DNA of 47,316 bases from Bacillota bacterium. GTDB lineage: Bacteria; Bacillota; TC1. The position numbers were made by a program, and so were the translations under genes. Below are positions 1 to 8,606 of the stretch, in pieces. The notes under the pieces were generated by a model that was not told the origin of the DNA, did not search any database, and saw nothing but the letters and a program-made list of their open reading frames with translations. Numbering within the stretch: position 1 is the stretch's first letter; each line of letters begins with the position of its first letter. Location of the stretch: positions 1 to 47,316 of the forward strand of contig JAGXHY010000006.1 of the NCBI GenBank assembly GCA_024635925.1, read 5' to 3'.

Positions 1-307
<307 letters not shown>

Positions 308-424
308 ATATCCGTGACCTCTTTCGAGATCTGACTCTTTGTTTTTTTCATTGACGTTGTTTCTTTAATTCTTCTTCTTCTATTGTTCAGTTTTCAATGA
401 CCTTGCTACCGTTTCATTAGGTCG
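308..424 (-). other. rrn operon leader
   Basis: This is the transcribed leader between the rrn promoter and mature 16S. On the minus strand it contains TTGAAAACTGAACAA (about 396-382), a motif seen in many Firmicute rrn leaders, where it is associated with antitermination and processing, followed by GTCAATGAAAAAAACAAAGAG. No protein-coding sequence is visible. The processing role is taken from the family and not shown here. Confidence 0.7.
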
Positions 425-460
425 CTTAAATAATATATCATTTTACAGCACCTAGGTCAA
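425..460 (-). promoter_or_regulatory. rrn promoter (SigA-type)
   Basis: On the minus strand a -35 box TTGACC (460-455) is separated by exactly 17 bases from a -10 box TATATT (437-432), placing transcription start near 425. The -35 box is preceded by A/T runs (461-525) that could act as an UP element. That stretch includes two direct copies of ATTTAATTTA at 493-502 and 508-517. No hairpin terminator is evident between the lipoprotein gene ending at 526 and this promoter. Confidence 0.85.
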
Positions 461-525
461 GCCTTTTTTTAAACATTTTTTTATTTTTTCTCATTTAATT
501 TATGATGATTTAATTTAAGAAAATG

Positions 526-1446
526 CTAATTCCCTTTAGGCATTAGGGCTTCCACTTTTATACGTGCATTACTATCAATTAAATCAATACTATAAACACT
601 TAAAATATTATCTTCTAAACTTAAATTTATATTTTTCTCATTGATATTCTCTTTCATTAAATTTTGATACACCATTTCAAAAATCACATCATAATTTATA
701 ATAACTCTTGGTATTTCAGTTTCATTTTCACCACCACCTAAAGATATAAATGAATATTTTCTGTCAGTTAGACTTTTTTCTAATCTAGGTGAATAAAACA
801 TAATTCCTGCTAAACCTATACTTTTCCCTTTAAATTTATCTATTAACCCTGTATAAGTATCCTGATTTTTAAAAATAAACTTTTCCACATTTGTCTGACT
901 ATTAATAGACTTTACTCCTTTAAGAAAACCTTCATAATAAGCAATGTCATTCTCAGATTGAACATACGCGATATTATTGCTCTTATTCAAATTATAACCT
1001 GCACTAATTACACCAATAACTGTTCCTATCTCATCTGCAGGTAATACATAAGAAACAACATTTTCTCTACTAACATCACCGCCTATACAAACAAAACTAG
1101 TTCCATCATAGGAAGAAGCCACATCAAGCATAGGTTTTTGAAACATGCCCCCTATAGCAATAACTATGTCATACTCTTTTTTCCCATAGCTATTTAAAAG
1201 AAAAGCCGCATTTTTCTCATTAGTAACATTATCATTATAAGCAATTTCAACTCCATATTTCTTTTCAATTGCTTTTAAAGCATAATATCCATAATAACCT
1301 TCTGAATACATATCATCAGGTGAGCTCATAAGAAGAAGGCCCACTTTAAGTGGTCCTTCTTCTTTTTTTTGAATAGTTTCACATCCAGTTATTAATATCA
1401 TGGAAATCATGACAACAATTATTATTAAAAACCCTTTTTTTCTCAT
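526..1446 (-). CDS. BMP/PnrA-type substrate-binding lipoprotein
   Basis: A 306-residue secreted lipoprotein. It has a basic N-terminus, a hydrophobic stretch (residues 6-20) and a lipobox ending in ITGC, so Cys22 is the likely lipidated residue and the protein should sit on the outer face of the membrane. The body resembles the basic membrane protein/PnrA family of periplasmic-binding-fold proteins: KVGLLLM after the lipobox, a YDIVIAIGGMFQKP segment, and a NNIAYVQSEN strand. Relatives bind nucleosides for ABC transporters. No permease or ATPase gene is adjacent; it lies 8 bases after nifJ on the same strand. The ligand is unknown. It could be a sensor or an orphan binding protein instead of a transport component. 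Confidence 0.72.
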   Translation of the reverse strand: MRKKGFLIIIVVMISMILITGCETIQKKEEGPLKVGLLLMSSPDDMYSEGYYGYYALKAIEKKYGVEIAYNDNVTNEKNAAFLLNSYGKKEYDIVIAIGGMFQKPMLDVASSYDGTSFVCIGGDVSRENVVSYVLPADEIGTVIGVISAGYNLNKSNNIAYVQSENDIAYYEGFLKGVKSINSQTNVEKFIFKNQDTYTGLIDKFKGKSIGLAGIMFYSPRLEKSLTDRKYSFISLGGGENETEIPRVIINYDVIFEMVYQNLMKENINEKNINLSLEDNILSVYSIDLIDSNARIKVEALMPKGN

Positions 1447-1454
1447 ATTAACTC

Positions 1455-4400
1455 CTAAAAATGGAAATTACCATCAGCCAATGTTTTATACATGTGATAT
1501 TTTTCTTTGGCATTTTTTTCAGCTGCATCAAATAGATGTTCAGCTAAAATCTTATTAACCCCAATTAATGATGTATATCTTGTTTCCTGTGCTAAAAACT
1601 CTTTAAAAGGTTTAGTTGGTTTAGAGGAATCTAAAGTAAATGGATTTTCCCCAGTAAGTTTACGATCGGGGTTATAACGATACAAATGCCAATATCCAGA
1701 ATCAACAGCATCTTTTTCTCTTTTCATAGTATCCACCAAACCACCTTTTACGCCATGACTTATACAAGGAGCATAGGCAATAATTAATGATGGCCCCTTG
1801 TAACTTTCTGCTTCCTGTAAAACCTTCATAAAGTGATTCTTATTAGCACCAATTGCTACTTGAGCTACATAGATATGCCCATAAGTCATTTGCATCAAGC
1901 CTAAATCTTTCTTTCTAATAGCCTTCCCACCTGCTGCAAATTTGGCAGTCGCTCCTAAAGGTGTAGCTTTAGATGCTTGTCCACCTGTATTTGAATATAT
2001 TTCTGTATCAAAAACTAAAACGTTAACATCTTTACCTGATGCAAGCACATGATCAAGTCCGCCAAAACCAATATCATAAGCCCAACCGTCACCACCAACA
2101 ATCCAAATTGATTTTTTGGATAAAAGGTAATCATTATTAATAACACTATCAACAATTTCTTTTTCTCCTGGTCCAAATGTTCCTGCTTCTAAGGCTAATT
2201 CTAATTTTTTTGATGCATGTCTAGAATCTACTGTATCCTTATAGCTCTCTAGCCAATTCTCTATGGCATACTTTATTTCTCTATCAACTTTCATATCTTT
2301 TAATTTCTTTAGAATCTGTTTAACTTTTCTTCTTCTTTGAGTTACACCCATCAATATGCCCATACCAAATTCTGCATTATCTTCAAATAATGAATTTGCC
2401 CAAGCTGGACCTTTACCACTGCTATTTGTACAGTAAGGTGTAGATGGCGCTGAAGCCCCCCAAATTGATGAACAACCTGTTGCATTAGCTATAATCATTT
2501 GGTCACCATACAGCTGTGTTGCTACTTTTATATAAGGTGTTTCACCACAACCAGCACAGGCTCCGGAAAATTCTAAATAAGGTTGTAAAAACTGACTTCC
2601 TTTTACGGTGTCTTTATCTACTCTATCACTTTTGACACTAACTTGATCTATCATATAATCCCAATTATCTTGTTCATGCAATTCATCTTTTAAAAGACTC
2701 ATTTCTAGTGCTCCAGTTGGACAAGTATGCACACAGTTTTCACAGCCAGTACAATCTAACGGACTAACTTGAATTTTGTATTTAAGATCAACTAATTCCT
2801 TACCTTTATTTTCTAGTAACACACCTTTAAATCCAATTCTTTCGTTTTCATCTAAAAGAAACGGCCTTATAACAGAATGAGGACAGACAAAGGAACATTG
2901 ATTACATTGAATGCATTTTTCAGGGATCCATTTAGGAACTTTATTTGCAATTCCTCTTTTTTCATAAGCACTAGTCCCTAAAGGAAAATGACCATCTTCT
3001 CTCCCAATAAATGCACTGACAGGAATATTATCTCCTTTTTGAACATTCATAGGTGTACAAACATTCTTAATAAAATCAGGATCATTAGAAACTGCTTCTT
3101 TTATATCACTTAAATTCTTCCAACTATCTAAAACTTGAATTTCTTCTAATGAACTTAAACTCTTATCTACAGCCTCTTTATTAATTCTAATAATATTCTC
3201 ACCTTTTTTAATATATGTTTTTGTAATAGACTCTTTCAATAAACTAATTGCTTCTTCTATTGGAAGTACATTAGACAACTTAAAGAATGCTGCTTGCATA
3301 ATCATATTAGTCCTGTTACCAAGTCCTACTTCTTCAGCAATCTCAAGTGCATTTATTATATAAAATTTAATTTTCTTATCATAAAGTTGCTTTTTAACCT
3401 TAATAGGCAACTTACTTTCAATTTCATCTTTATTCCAAGGGGTATTTAATAAGAAAATTCCACCTTCTTTTATATCCCCCAAAATATCATACTGCCTCAA
3501 ATAAGATCTTTGTGAACAAGAAATAAAATCTGCAGAATCGATTAAGTATGTTGATTTTATAGGCTCTTTACCAAATCTCAAGTGGGATACGGTTATTCCT
3601 CCAGATTTTTTACTATCATAAGAAAAATAGGCCTGTACAAAAAGATCAGTATTATCACCTATGATTTTAACTGCAGACTTATTGGCCCCAACAGTTCCAT
3701 CAGATCCTAATCCCCAAAACTTACAATTAATTGTGCTTTCTGGTATTGTATAAATTTTCTCTTTTTCTTCTAAAGATTTAAATGTTACATCATCTACTAT
3801 ACTAATAGTAAATCCATCTTTTTGTTCACCTTCTAGGTTATCAAAAACTGCTTTTAAAGCTGAGGGACTTACATCTTTCGAGCCTAGTCCATATCTTCCA
3901 CCAATTATTATAGGACAATTTTTGGCTCCATAAAATATTGATCTAACTTCTTGATATAAAGGTTCGCCTAATGCACCTGGTTCTTTAGTCCTATCAAGTA
4001 CAGCAATTCTTTCAACAGAAGCTGGTATTTTCTCCAATAAAAATTCCTTAACGAAAGGTCTAAATAAATGAACTTTAAGTACACCAGTTTTTTTTCCTTG
4101 TTTATTTAAATAGTCAACTGTTTCTTCTAAAGCTTGTGTAACTGAACCCATAGCAATTACTATATCTGTTGCTTCTGGATGACCATAATAAACAAAAGGA
4201 CTATATTTTCTACCCGTAACCTCTGTAACTCTATCCATGTATTCTACTATAATACCTGGTAATTTATCATAAAATGGGTTGCTAGCCTCTCTATTCTGAA
4301 AGAATATATCCGGGTTTTGAGCAGTACCCTTAACTACAGGACTTTCAGGATTTAACCCTCTATCTTTAAACTGACTATACTCAGACTTAGGTAAAAAACT

Positions 4401-4976
4401 CTTATATTCTTCTTCTTCTAAAACTTCTACTTTTTGTATTTCATGTGAGGTTCTAAATCCATCAAAGAAATTCACAAAAGGCAAACTTCCTTTGATGGCA
4501 GACATGTGAGCAACTATAGAAAGATCTGCAACTTCTTGTACACTACTAGAACATAACATAGCAAAGCCAGTTTGTCTGCAAGCCATCACATCTGAATGAT
4601 CACCAAATATAGATAAAGCATGTGTTGCTACACTTCTAGCAGTCACATGAAATACAGCTGGTAAAAGTTCTCCAGCAATCTTATACATATTTGGCACCAT
4701 AAGTAATAAACCCTGTGAAGCTGTAAAGGTTGTGGTTAAAGCACCGGCTGATAGCGATCCATGAACAGCACCAGCTGCTCCCCCTTCTGATTGCATTTCT
4801 GTAACTCTAACAACTTGTCCAAAGATATTTTTACGCCCCTTAGCAGCCCATTCATCAACACTCTCAGCCATATTTGATGATGGTGTAATAGGGTAAATAG
4901 CAGCTACATCTGTATAATGATATGCTACATGTGCCGCAGCACCATTCCCATCAGTTGTTATTTTGATTTTTCCCAT
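1455..4976 (-). CDS. nifJ: Pyruvate:ferredoxin (flavodoxin) oxidoreductase, single chain
   Basis: A 1173-residue homodimer-type PFOR. It oxidises pyruvate and CoA to acetyl-CoA and CO2 and reduces ferredoxin; this is the central anaerobic pyruvate step. The N-terminal domain has the YPITPSS motif. A 2x[4Fe-4S] ferredoxin domain is visible as CIQCNQCSFVCP (about residue 685) and CTGCENCVHTCP (about 742). The TPP-domain cysteines follow in CAGCGE (about 807) and ATGCSS (about 830), then the TPP/Mg motif GGDGWAYDIGFGG (about 960) and SNTGGQ. All domains are in the usual order and length. The ATG at 4976 was chosen because AGGAGG (4988-4983) sits 6 bases upstream; an in-frame start 21 bases earlier lacks such a site. 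A BMP-type lipoprotein gene follows after 8 bases. Confidence 0.97.
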   Translation of the reverse strand: MGKIKITTDGNGAAAHVAYHYTDVAAIYPITPSSNMAESVDEWAAKGRKNIFGQVVRVTEMQSEGGAAGAVHGSLSAGALTTTFTASQGLLLMVPNMYKIAGELLPAVFHVTARSVATHALSIFGDHSDVMACRQTGFAMLCSSSVQEVADLSIVAHMSAIKGSLPFVNFFDGFRTSHEIQKVEVLEEEEYKSFLPKSEYSQFKDRGLNPESPVVKGTAQNPDIFFQNREASNPFYDKLPGIIVEYMDRVTEVTGRKYSPFVYYGHPEATDIVIAMGSVTQALEETVDYLNKQGKKTGVLKVHLFRPFVKEFLLEKIPASVERIAVLDRTKEPGALGEPLYQEVRSIFYGAKNCPIIIGGRYGLGSKDVSPSALKAVFDNLEGEQKDGFTISIVDDVTFKSLEEKEKIYTIPESTINCKFWGLGSDGTVGANKSAVKIIGDNTDLFVQAYFSYDSKKSGGITVSHLRFGKEPIKSTYLIDSADFISCSQRSYLRQYDILGDIKEGGIFLLNTPWNKDEIESKLPIKVKKQLYDKKIKFYIINALEIAEEVGLGNRTNMIMQAAFFKLSNVLPIEEAISLLKESITKTYIKKGENIIRINKEAVDKSLSSLEEIQVLDSWKNLSDIKEAVSNDPDFIKNVCTPMNVQKGDNIPVSAFIGREDGHFPLGTSAYEKRGIANKVPKWIPEKCIQCNQCSFVCPHSVIRPFLLDENERIGFKGVLLENKGKELVDLKYKIQVSPLDCTGCENCVHTCPTGALEMSLLKDELHEQDNWDYMIDQVSVKSDRVDKDTVKGSQFLQPYLEFSGACAGCGETPYIKVATQLYGDQMIIANATGCSSIWGASAPSTPYCTNSSGKGPAWANSLFEDNAEFGMGILMGVTQRRRKVKQILKKLKDMKVDREIKYAIENWLESYKDTVDSRHASKKLELALEAGTFGPGEKEIVDSVINNDYLLSKKSIWIVGGDGWAYDIGFGGLDHVLASGKDVNVLVFDTEIYSNTGGQASKATPLGATAKFAAGGKAIRKKDLGLMQMTYGHIYVAQVAIGANKNHFMKVLQEAESYKGPSLIIAYAPCISHGVKGGLVDTMKREKDAVDSGYWHLYRYNPDRKLTGENPFTLDSSKPTKPFKEFLAQETRYTSLIGVNKILAEHLFDAAEKNAKEKYHMYKTLADGNFHF

Positions 4977-5085
4977 TTTTTTCCTCCTGTACAACATACT
5001 CGCCTATTTTTATATAGACCTCAGTAATCATACCCACTTAAATTCTCTTAATTTTTCTAAATTTCCTTGATTATATATAAAGCTT

Positions 5086-6288
5086 TTATGTATATAAATT
5101 CTTTTTAATTGCATTTAAAAACTCAAACGTTTCTAAAATAGTAACATTTTTCAAAGTTGACATTAACCCAAGATCTTTAGTCATAAAGCCTTCTTCAATC
5201 GTTCTAATTGCTGCACTTTCTAGTTTATCAGCAAATTCTTCTAATTCTCTATTATTATCCATTTGTCCTCGTTTTCTAAGAGCACCTGACCAAGCAAATA
5301 TTGTTGCCATAGAATTTGTAGAAGTTTTCGCACCTTTTAAATGTTGATAATAGTGTTTCGTAACTGTACCATGAGCTGCTTCATATTCATAATATCCATC
5401 TGGAGATACTAATACTGAAGTCATCATTGCTAAACTTCCAAAAGCAGATGCTACCATATCACTCATAACATCCCCATCATAGTTCTTACAAGCCCAAATC
5501 ATACCTCCCTCAGAACGAATAACCCTAGCTACTATATCATCAATTAAAGTATAGAAATATTCAATTCCCGCATCACTAAACTTCTCTTTATATTCTTTAT
5601 CGAAAATTTCTTGAAATAAATCTTTAAAATGATGATCGTATTTTTTTGAAATTGTATCCTTAGTCCCAAACCATAAGTCTTCTTTTACTTCAAGAGCATA
5701 GCTAAAACAGCTTCTAGCAAAACTTTCTATTGAGGAATCTAAATTATGCATCCCTAATAGAACTCCTTTACCTTGAAATTTATGGACTAATATTTTTTCT
5801 TCTTTGCCACTTGAACTCAAAAAAGATAAATAAGCTTCACCTGCTCCATCAGCAATTAACTCAACATCCTTGTATATATCTCCATAGGCATGACGAGCAA
5901 TAGTTATTGGTTTTTTCCAAGTTCTAACAAAGGGTTCAATACCTTTTACGACTATAGGCTTTCTAAAAACTGTTCCATCAAGTATTGCTCTGATTGTACC
6001 ATTCGGACTTTTCCACATTTCTTTTAATTCATATTCTTGAACTCTTTGAGCATTAGGAGTAATAGTTGCACACTTAACAGCTACTTTATATTTTTTTGTT
6101 GCTAAAGCAGCCTCAACAGTAACTTTATCATTTGTTAAATCTCTATTTTTTAAACTAAGATCATAATATTTTGTATTAAGTTCAATAAAAGGTTTTATTA
6201 ATTCCTCTTTAATCCCATCCCAGATTACTCTGGTCATTTCATCACCATCTATTTCAACTATTGGATTCGTCATTTTTATTTTATTCAT
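5086..6288 (-). CDS. icd: NADP-dependent isocitrate dehydrogenase (eukaryote-like subfamily)
   Basis: A 400-residue enzyme converting isocitrate to 2-oxoglutarate and CO2 with NADP. It matches the homodimeric eukaryote-type IDH1/IDH2 group and not the E. coli Icd type: [15 protein letters not shown] at the N-terminus, KSPNGTIR and GGTVF-like DGTVFRKPI, substrate-binding [17 protein letters not shown] with the metal-binding Asp residues, and [11 protein letters not shown]. Length is normal and no key residue is missing. The gene lies 10 bases after recR, with AAGGAG upstream of its ATG, and about 110 bases before nifJ. In a fermentative anaerobe it probably feeds 2-oxoglutarate to glutamate synthesis. 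That role is inference. Confidence 0.95.
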   Translation of the reverse strand: MNKIKMTNPIVEIDGDEMTRVIWDGIKEELIKPFIELNTKYYDLSLKNRDLTNDKVTVEAALATKKYKVAVKCATITPNAQRVQEYELKEMWKSPNGTIRAILDGTVFRKPIVVKGIEPFVRTWKKPITIARHAYGDIYKDVELIADGAGEAYLSFLSSSGKEEKILVHKFQGKGVLLGMHNLDSSIESFARSCFSYALEVKEDLWFGTKDTISKKYDHHFKDLFQEIFDKEYKEKFSDAGIEYFYTLIDDIVARVIRSEGGMIWACKNYDGDVMSDMVASAFGSLAMMTSVLVSPDGYYEYEAAHGTVTKHYYQHLKGAKTSTNSMATIFAWSGALRKRGQMDNNRELEEFADKLESAAIRTIEEGFMTKDLGLMSTLKNVTILETFEFLNAIKKNLYT

Positions 6289-6298
6289 TCTTCACTCC

Positions 6299-6898
6299 TT
6301 AAAGTTCTTTTCTATCTTCAAATGCATACATTAACGTCATTTCATCTGCAAATTCTAATTCTCCACCGATTGGTAATCCATGGGCAATTCTTGTCACCTT
6401 CAATGAAAATGGCTTTAATAGTCTATTTAAATACATGGCTGTAGCTTCACCTTCTACATTAGGATTTAGAGCTATTATAACTTCAGTAAATCCTCTTTTA
6501 TCTAAACGTTCTAATAATTCTTTTATTCTCAAATTATCAGGACCTATATTTCTTCCTGGCGATAGAGAACCTTCTAAAACATGGTAAAAGCCTTTATAGT
6601 TACCTGCTTTTTCTAGAGCTATTACATCTTTAGCATTTTCCACTACACAAATACTACTCTCATCTCTAAATTGATCCATACAAATTCTACAAGGTACTAC
6701 ATCAGTTATGCTAAAGCATACTGAGCAACGTTTTATATTCAATTTTGCATCTATTAGTGCCTTGCCAATATTTTCTACAGTTTCTTCATCCATATCTAAA
6801 ACTGCATATGCAATTCTTTCTGCGCTTCTAGGACCTATGCCGGGTAGTTTTTTCAATTCCCCTATAAGATTAAGTAAAGGTTTTATATGCCCAATCAT
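6299..6898 (-). CDS. recR: Recombination mediator RecR
   Basis: A 199-residue protein of normal length for RecR, which loads RecA on gapped DNA together with RecF/RecO. The N-terminal helix-hairpin-helix (KKLPGIGPRSAERIA, residues 16-30) is followed by a four-cysteine zinc finger (CSVC...CRIC, about residues 57-72). A Toprim domain contains ICVVEN and the EVIIALNPNVEGEAT segment. It lies 7 bases after ebfC, the classic ebfC-recR pairing. dnaX, usually upstream of ebfC, is absent here and spoVG takes its place. Confidence 0.97.
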   Translation of the reverse strand: MIGHIKPLLNLIGELKKLPGIGPRSAERIAYAVLDMDEETVENIGKALIDAKLNIKRCSVCFSITDVVPCRICMDQFRDESSICVVENAKDVIALEKAGNYKGFYHVLEGSLSPGRNIGPDNLRIKELLERLDKRGFTEVIIALNPNVEGEATAMYLNRLLKPFSLKVTRIAHGLPIGGELEFADEMTLMYAFEDRKEL

Positions 6899-6905
6899 AT
6901 TAACC

Positions 6906-7220
6906 CTACATACCTGGGAGGCCCAAGCCTCCAGTTACAGAACCCATTTCTTTTTCTTGTTTTCCTTTTGCTGTTTCTATGCCTTCTCTTATTGCAGCTA
7001 GTACAAGCGTTTCCAACATTTCAACATCATCAGGGTCAACAACATCCTTATCTATACTTATAGATTTAACCGATAAATCTAATGCTATTACTATTTTTAC
7101 AGCACCACCACCACTTGTTACTTCTACAGTTTGTTCCTTAAGTTCTTCTTGTTTTTTTAACATATCCTGTTGCATTTTTTTAGCTTGTTGCATTATTTTT
7201 TGCATATTTCCTAATCCCAT
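6906..7220 (-). CDS. ebfC: YbaB/EbfC family nucleoid-associated protein
   Basis: A 104-residue small DNA-binding protein of the YbaB/EbfC family. It has the expected N-terminal Met/Gln/Lys-rich helix (MQKIMQQAKKMQQDMLKKQEE within residues 6-26), a GGGAVKI turn, and the C-terminal Gly-rich GGLGLPGM tail. AGGAGGAG lies 8 bases upstream of the ATG. It is cotranscribed with recR and may act with it in recombination or nucleoid organisation, as commonly proposed for the family. Transcripts from spoVG are probably reduced by the hairpin at 7296-7265 just upstream. Confidence 0.95.
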   Translation of the reverse strand: MGLGNMQKIMQQAKKMQQDMLKKQEELKEQTVEVTSGGGAVKIVIALDLSVKSISIDKDVVDPDDVEMLETLVLAAIREGIETAKGKQEKEMGSVTGGLGLPGM

Positions 7221-7264
7221 CTTTTGTCTCCTCCTACTCGATTATTCAGTAAAATTATAACATA

Positions 7265-7296
7265 AAAGGGGATAGTTATAAACAACTATCCCCTTT
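7265..7296 (-). terminator. Hairpin terminator after spoVG
   Basis: A perfect 13-bp inverted repeat: AAAGGGGATAGTT (7265-7277) pairs with AACTATCCCCTTT (7284-7296) across a 6-base loop. It lies 25 bases after the spoVG stop on the minus strand. The following U-run is short (TTTT, then ATG), so termination may be partial and allow read-through into ebfC-recR. Confidence 0.75.
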
Positions 7297-7321
7297 CATT
7301 TAATTTAATAATTTCACCTTA

Positions 7322-7603
7322 TTACTCTTCTTGTACTATTTTTGCTTTTTCTATTTCAAATAACTCTAATATCTCTTTTTGTAATATTTGGCGTGATTCA
7401 GTACTAATCGGATGAAATATGTCTTTAAAATCACCCTCTTTTAATTTCTTTGAAGGCATTGCTATAAAATAACCTTCTTCATTTTTCAGCACTTTGATAC
7501 CATGTACCACATAAGCATCATCCAAAGTTGCTGAAACTATAGCTTGAATCTTATTATCCTCCTCGTAGGTTTTACGAATCCTTACATCTGTAATTTTAGC
7601 CAT
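7322..7603 (-). CDS. spoVG: Septation/regulatory protein SpoVG
   Basis: A 93-residue SpoVG homologue beginning MAKITDVRIRK. It has the family's conserved GIKVLKNEEGYFIAMPS strand and the DIFHPIS motif, and is of normal length. SpoVG proteins bind nucleic acid and affect septation, capsule and sporulation genes in Firmicutes, including non-sporulating ones, so this gene does not prove sporulation. The ATG at 7603 is preceded by AAGGAG at good spacing; a longer in-frame ORF starting at 7627 has no such site. Upstream lies a 16-bp perfect inverted repeat (7648-7688), and downstream the terminator at 7296-7265. Confidence 0.94.
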   Translation of the reverse strand: MAKITDVRIRKTYEEDNKIQAIVSATLDDAYVVHGIKVLKNEEGYFIAMPSKKLKEGDFKDIFHPISTESRQILQKEILELFEIEKAKIVQEE

Positions 7604-7647
7604 AATTTTCTCCTTCTCTTTAATCAATAATTTCCATATTATTAACT

Positions 7648-7688
7648 GTTATTATAAACATGTTTTTTTAATACATGTTTATAATAAC
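7648..7688. repeat. Perfect 16-bp inverted repeat upstream of spoVG
   Basis: GTTATTATAAACATGT (7648-7663) is the exact reverse complement of ACATGTTTATAATAAC (7673-7688), with a 9-base loop. It lies in the 154-base gap between ispE and spoVG, 45 bases before the spoVG ATG. There is no U-run after it on the minus strand, which argues against a standard terminator. It may be an operator, an mRNA leader structure or a weak terminator for ispE. A smaller AT-only palindrome (ATAAAATAATTTTAT) lies at 7730-7744. Confidence 0.6.
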
Positions 7689-7757
7689 TTATATTGTAGT
7701 AAAATAAACTATAATATCATAAATATATTATAAAATAATTTTATGACCAATAATACC

Positions 7758-8606
7758 TTAATTCTTAGTTTTCATAGTAGTTATAAGAACATCATTGTAT
7801 TTACTTTTAAATTTATCATAAAGTAAATTTATGGATTTGCCTTCTCCAAAAGCAAAACAGGTTGGCCCGCTACCACTCATTAGTACATATTTACTATCTC
7901 GTTTCATGATATCTATAACATTTTGAACTTCTGGGTAAATTGTTGTTGTTACCTTTTCTAAATCATTATGCAAATACTTTTTATAATCACCTAGATTAGT
8001 AATTTCTTTTATCATCAAGTCTGTATAATTTAGACTTTTATGACAATCAAGTTCATCATATTTATTATAAATTAATTTAGTACTTGCTCCAAAATCGGGT
8101 TTTACAATTAATAAGCTTTCATTTTGAGGAGACTTAATCCTTTTTACTTTTTCACCTCTCCCTTCAACTAAAGCCGTATTACCAACCAAACAAAAAGGAA
8201 TATCTGATCCAATATGTGCCCCAATATCAATTAATTCATTAATTGATAAGTTTAATTTCCATAGCTTATTTAACCCTGTTAAGGTTGCAGCTGCATCAGC
8301 ACTCCCTCCAGCAAGCCCAGCTTCTAAAGGTATTTTTTTATCTAAATAAATCCTAGCACCTAGTGTAGTGTTACAATGTTTTTTTAAAGCCTTTGCTGAC
8401 TTATATATAAGGTTACTTTCATCGTATGAAAGAAATTGACAATTGCCTGTGAGATAAATTAATCTATCTTCTGTTTCCTCGAAGGATAAAGTATCATGAA
8501 GCTTGATACTTTGCATAATACTTCTTATTTCATGATAACCATCTGTTCTTAGTCCTAAAACCTCTAATGTAAGATTTATCTTTCCATAAGCTTTTACTTG
8601 GACCAT
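7758..8606 (-). CDS. ispE: 4-diphosphocytidyl-2-C-methyl-D-erythritol kinase
   Basis: A 282-residue GHMP kinase of the MEP isoprenoid pathway, phosphorylating CDP-methylerythritol. It shows the family start (VKAYGKINLTLEVLGLR with DGYHEI), the ATP-binding glycine loop PLEAGLAGGSADAAA (about residues 91-105), and the C-terminal LMSGSGPTCFAF motif. Length is normal. The ATG has AAGGAG 10 bases upstream, inside the end of the LTA-synthase-like gene, which it overlaps by 13 bases; the two are likely translationally coupled. Its presence implies the non-mevalonate route to isoprenoids. Confidence 0.96.
   Translation of the reverse strand: MVQVKAYGKINLTLEVLGLRTDGYHEIRSIMQSIKLHDTLSFEETEDRLIYLTGNCQFLSYDESNLIYKSAKALKKHCNTTLGARIYLDKKIPLEAGLAGGSADAAATLTGLNKLWKLNLSINELIDIGAHIGSDIPFCLVGNTALVEGRGEKVKRIKSPQNESLLIVKPDFGASTKLIYNKYDELDCHKSLNYTDLMIKEITNLGDYKKYLHNDLEKVTTTIYPEVQNVIDIMKRDSKYVLMSGSGPTCFAFGEGKSINLLYDKFKSKYNDVLITTMKTKN

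Noticed and set aside
7604-7757. SigH-type promoter for spoVG, as in Bacillus
   Set aside because: I could not find the GAAT -10 or AGGA -35 elements at suitable spacing upstream of the gene.
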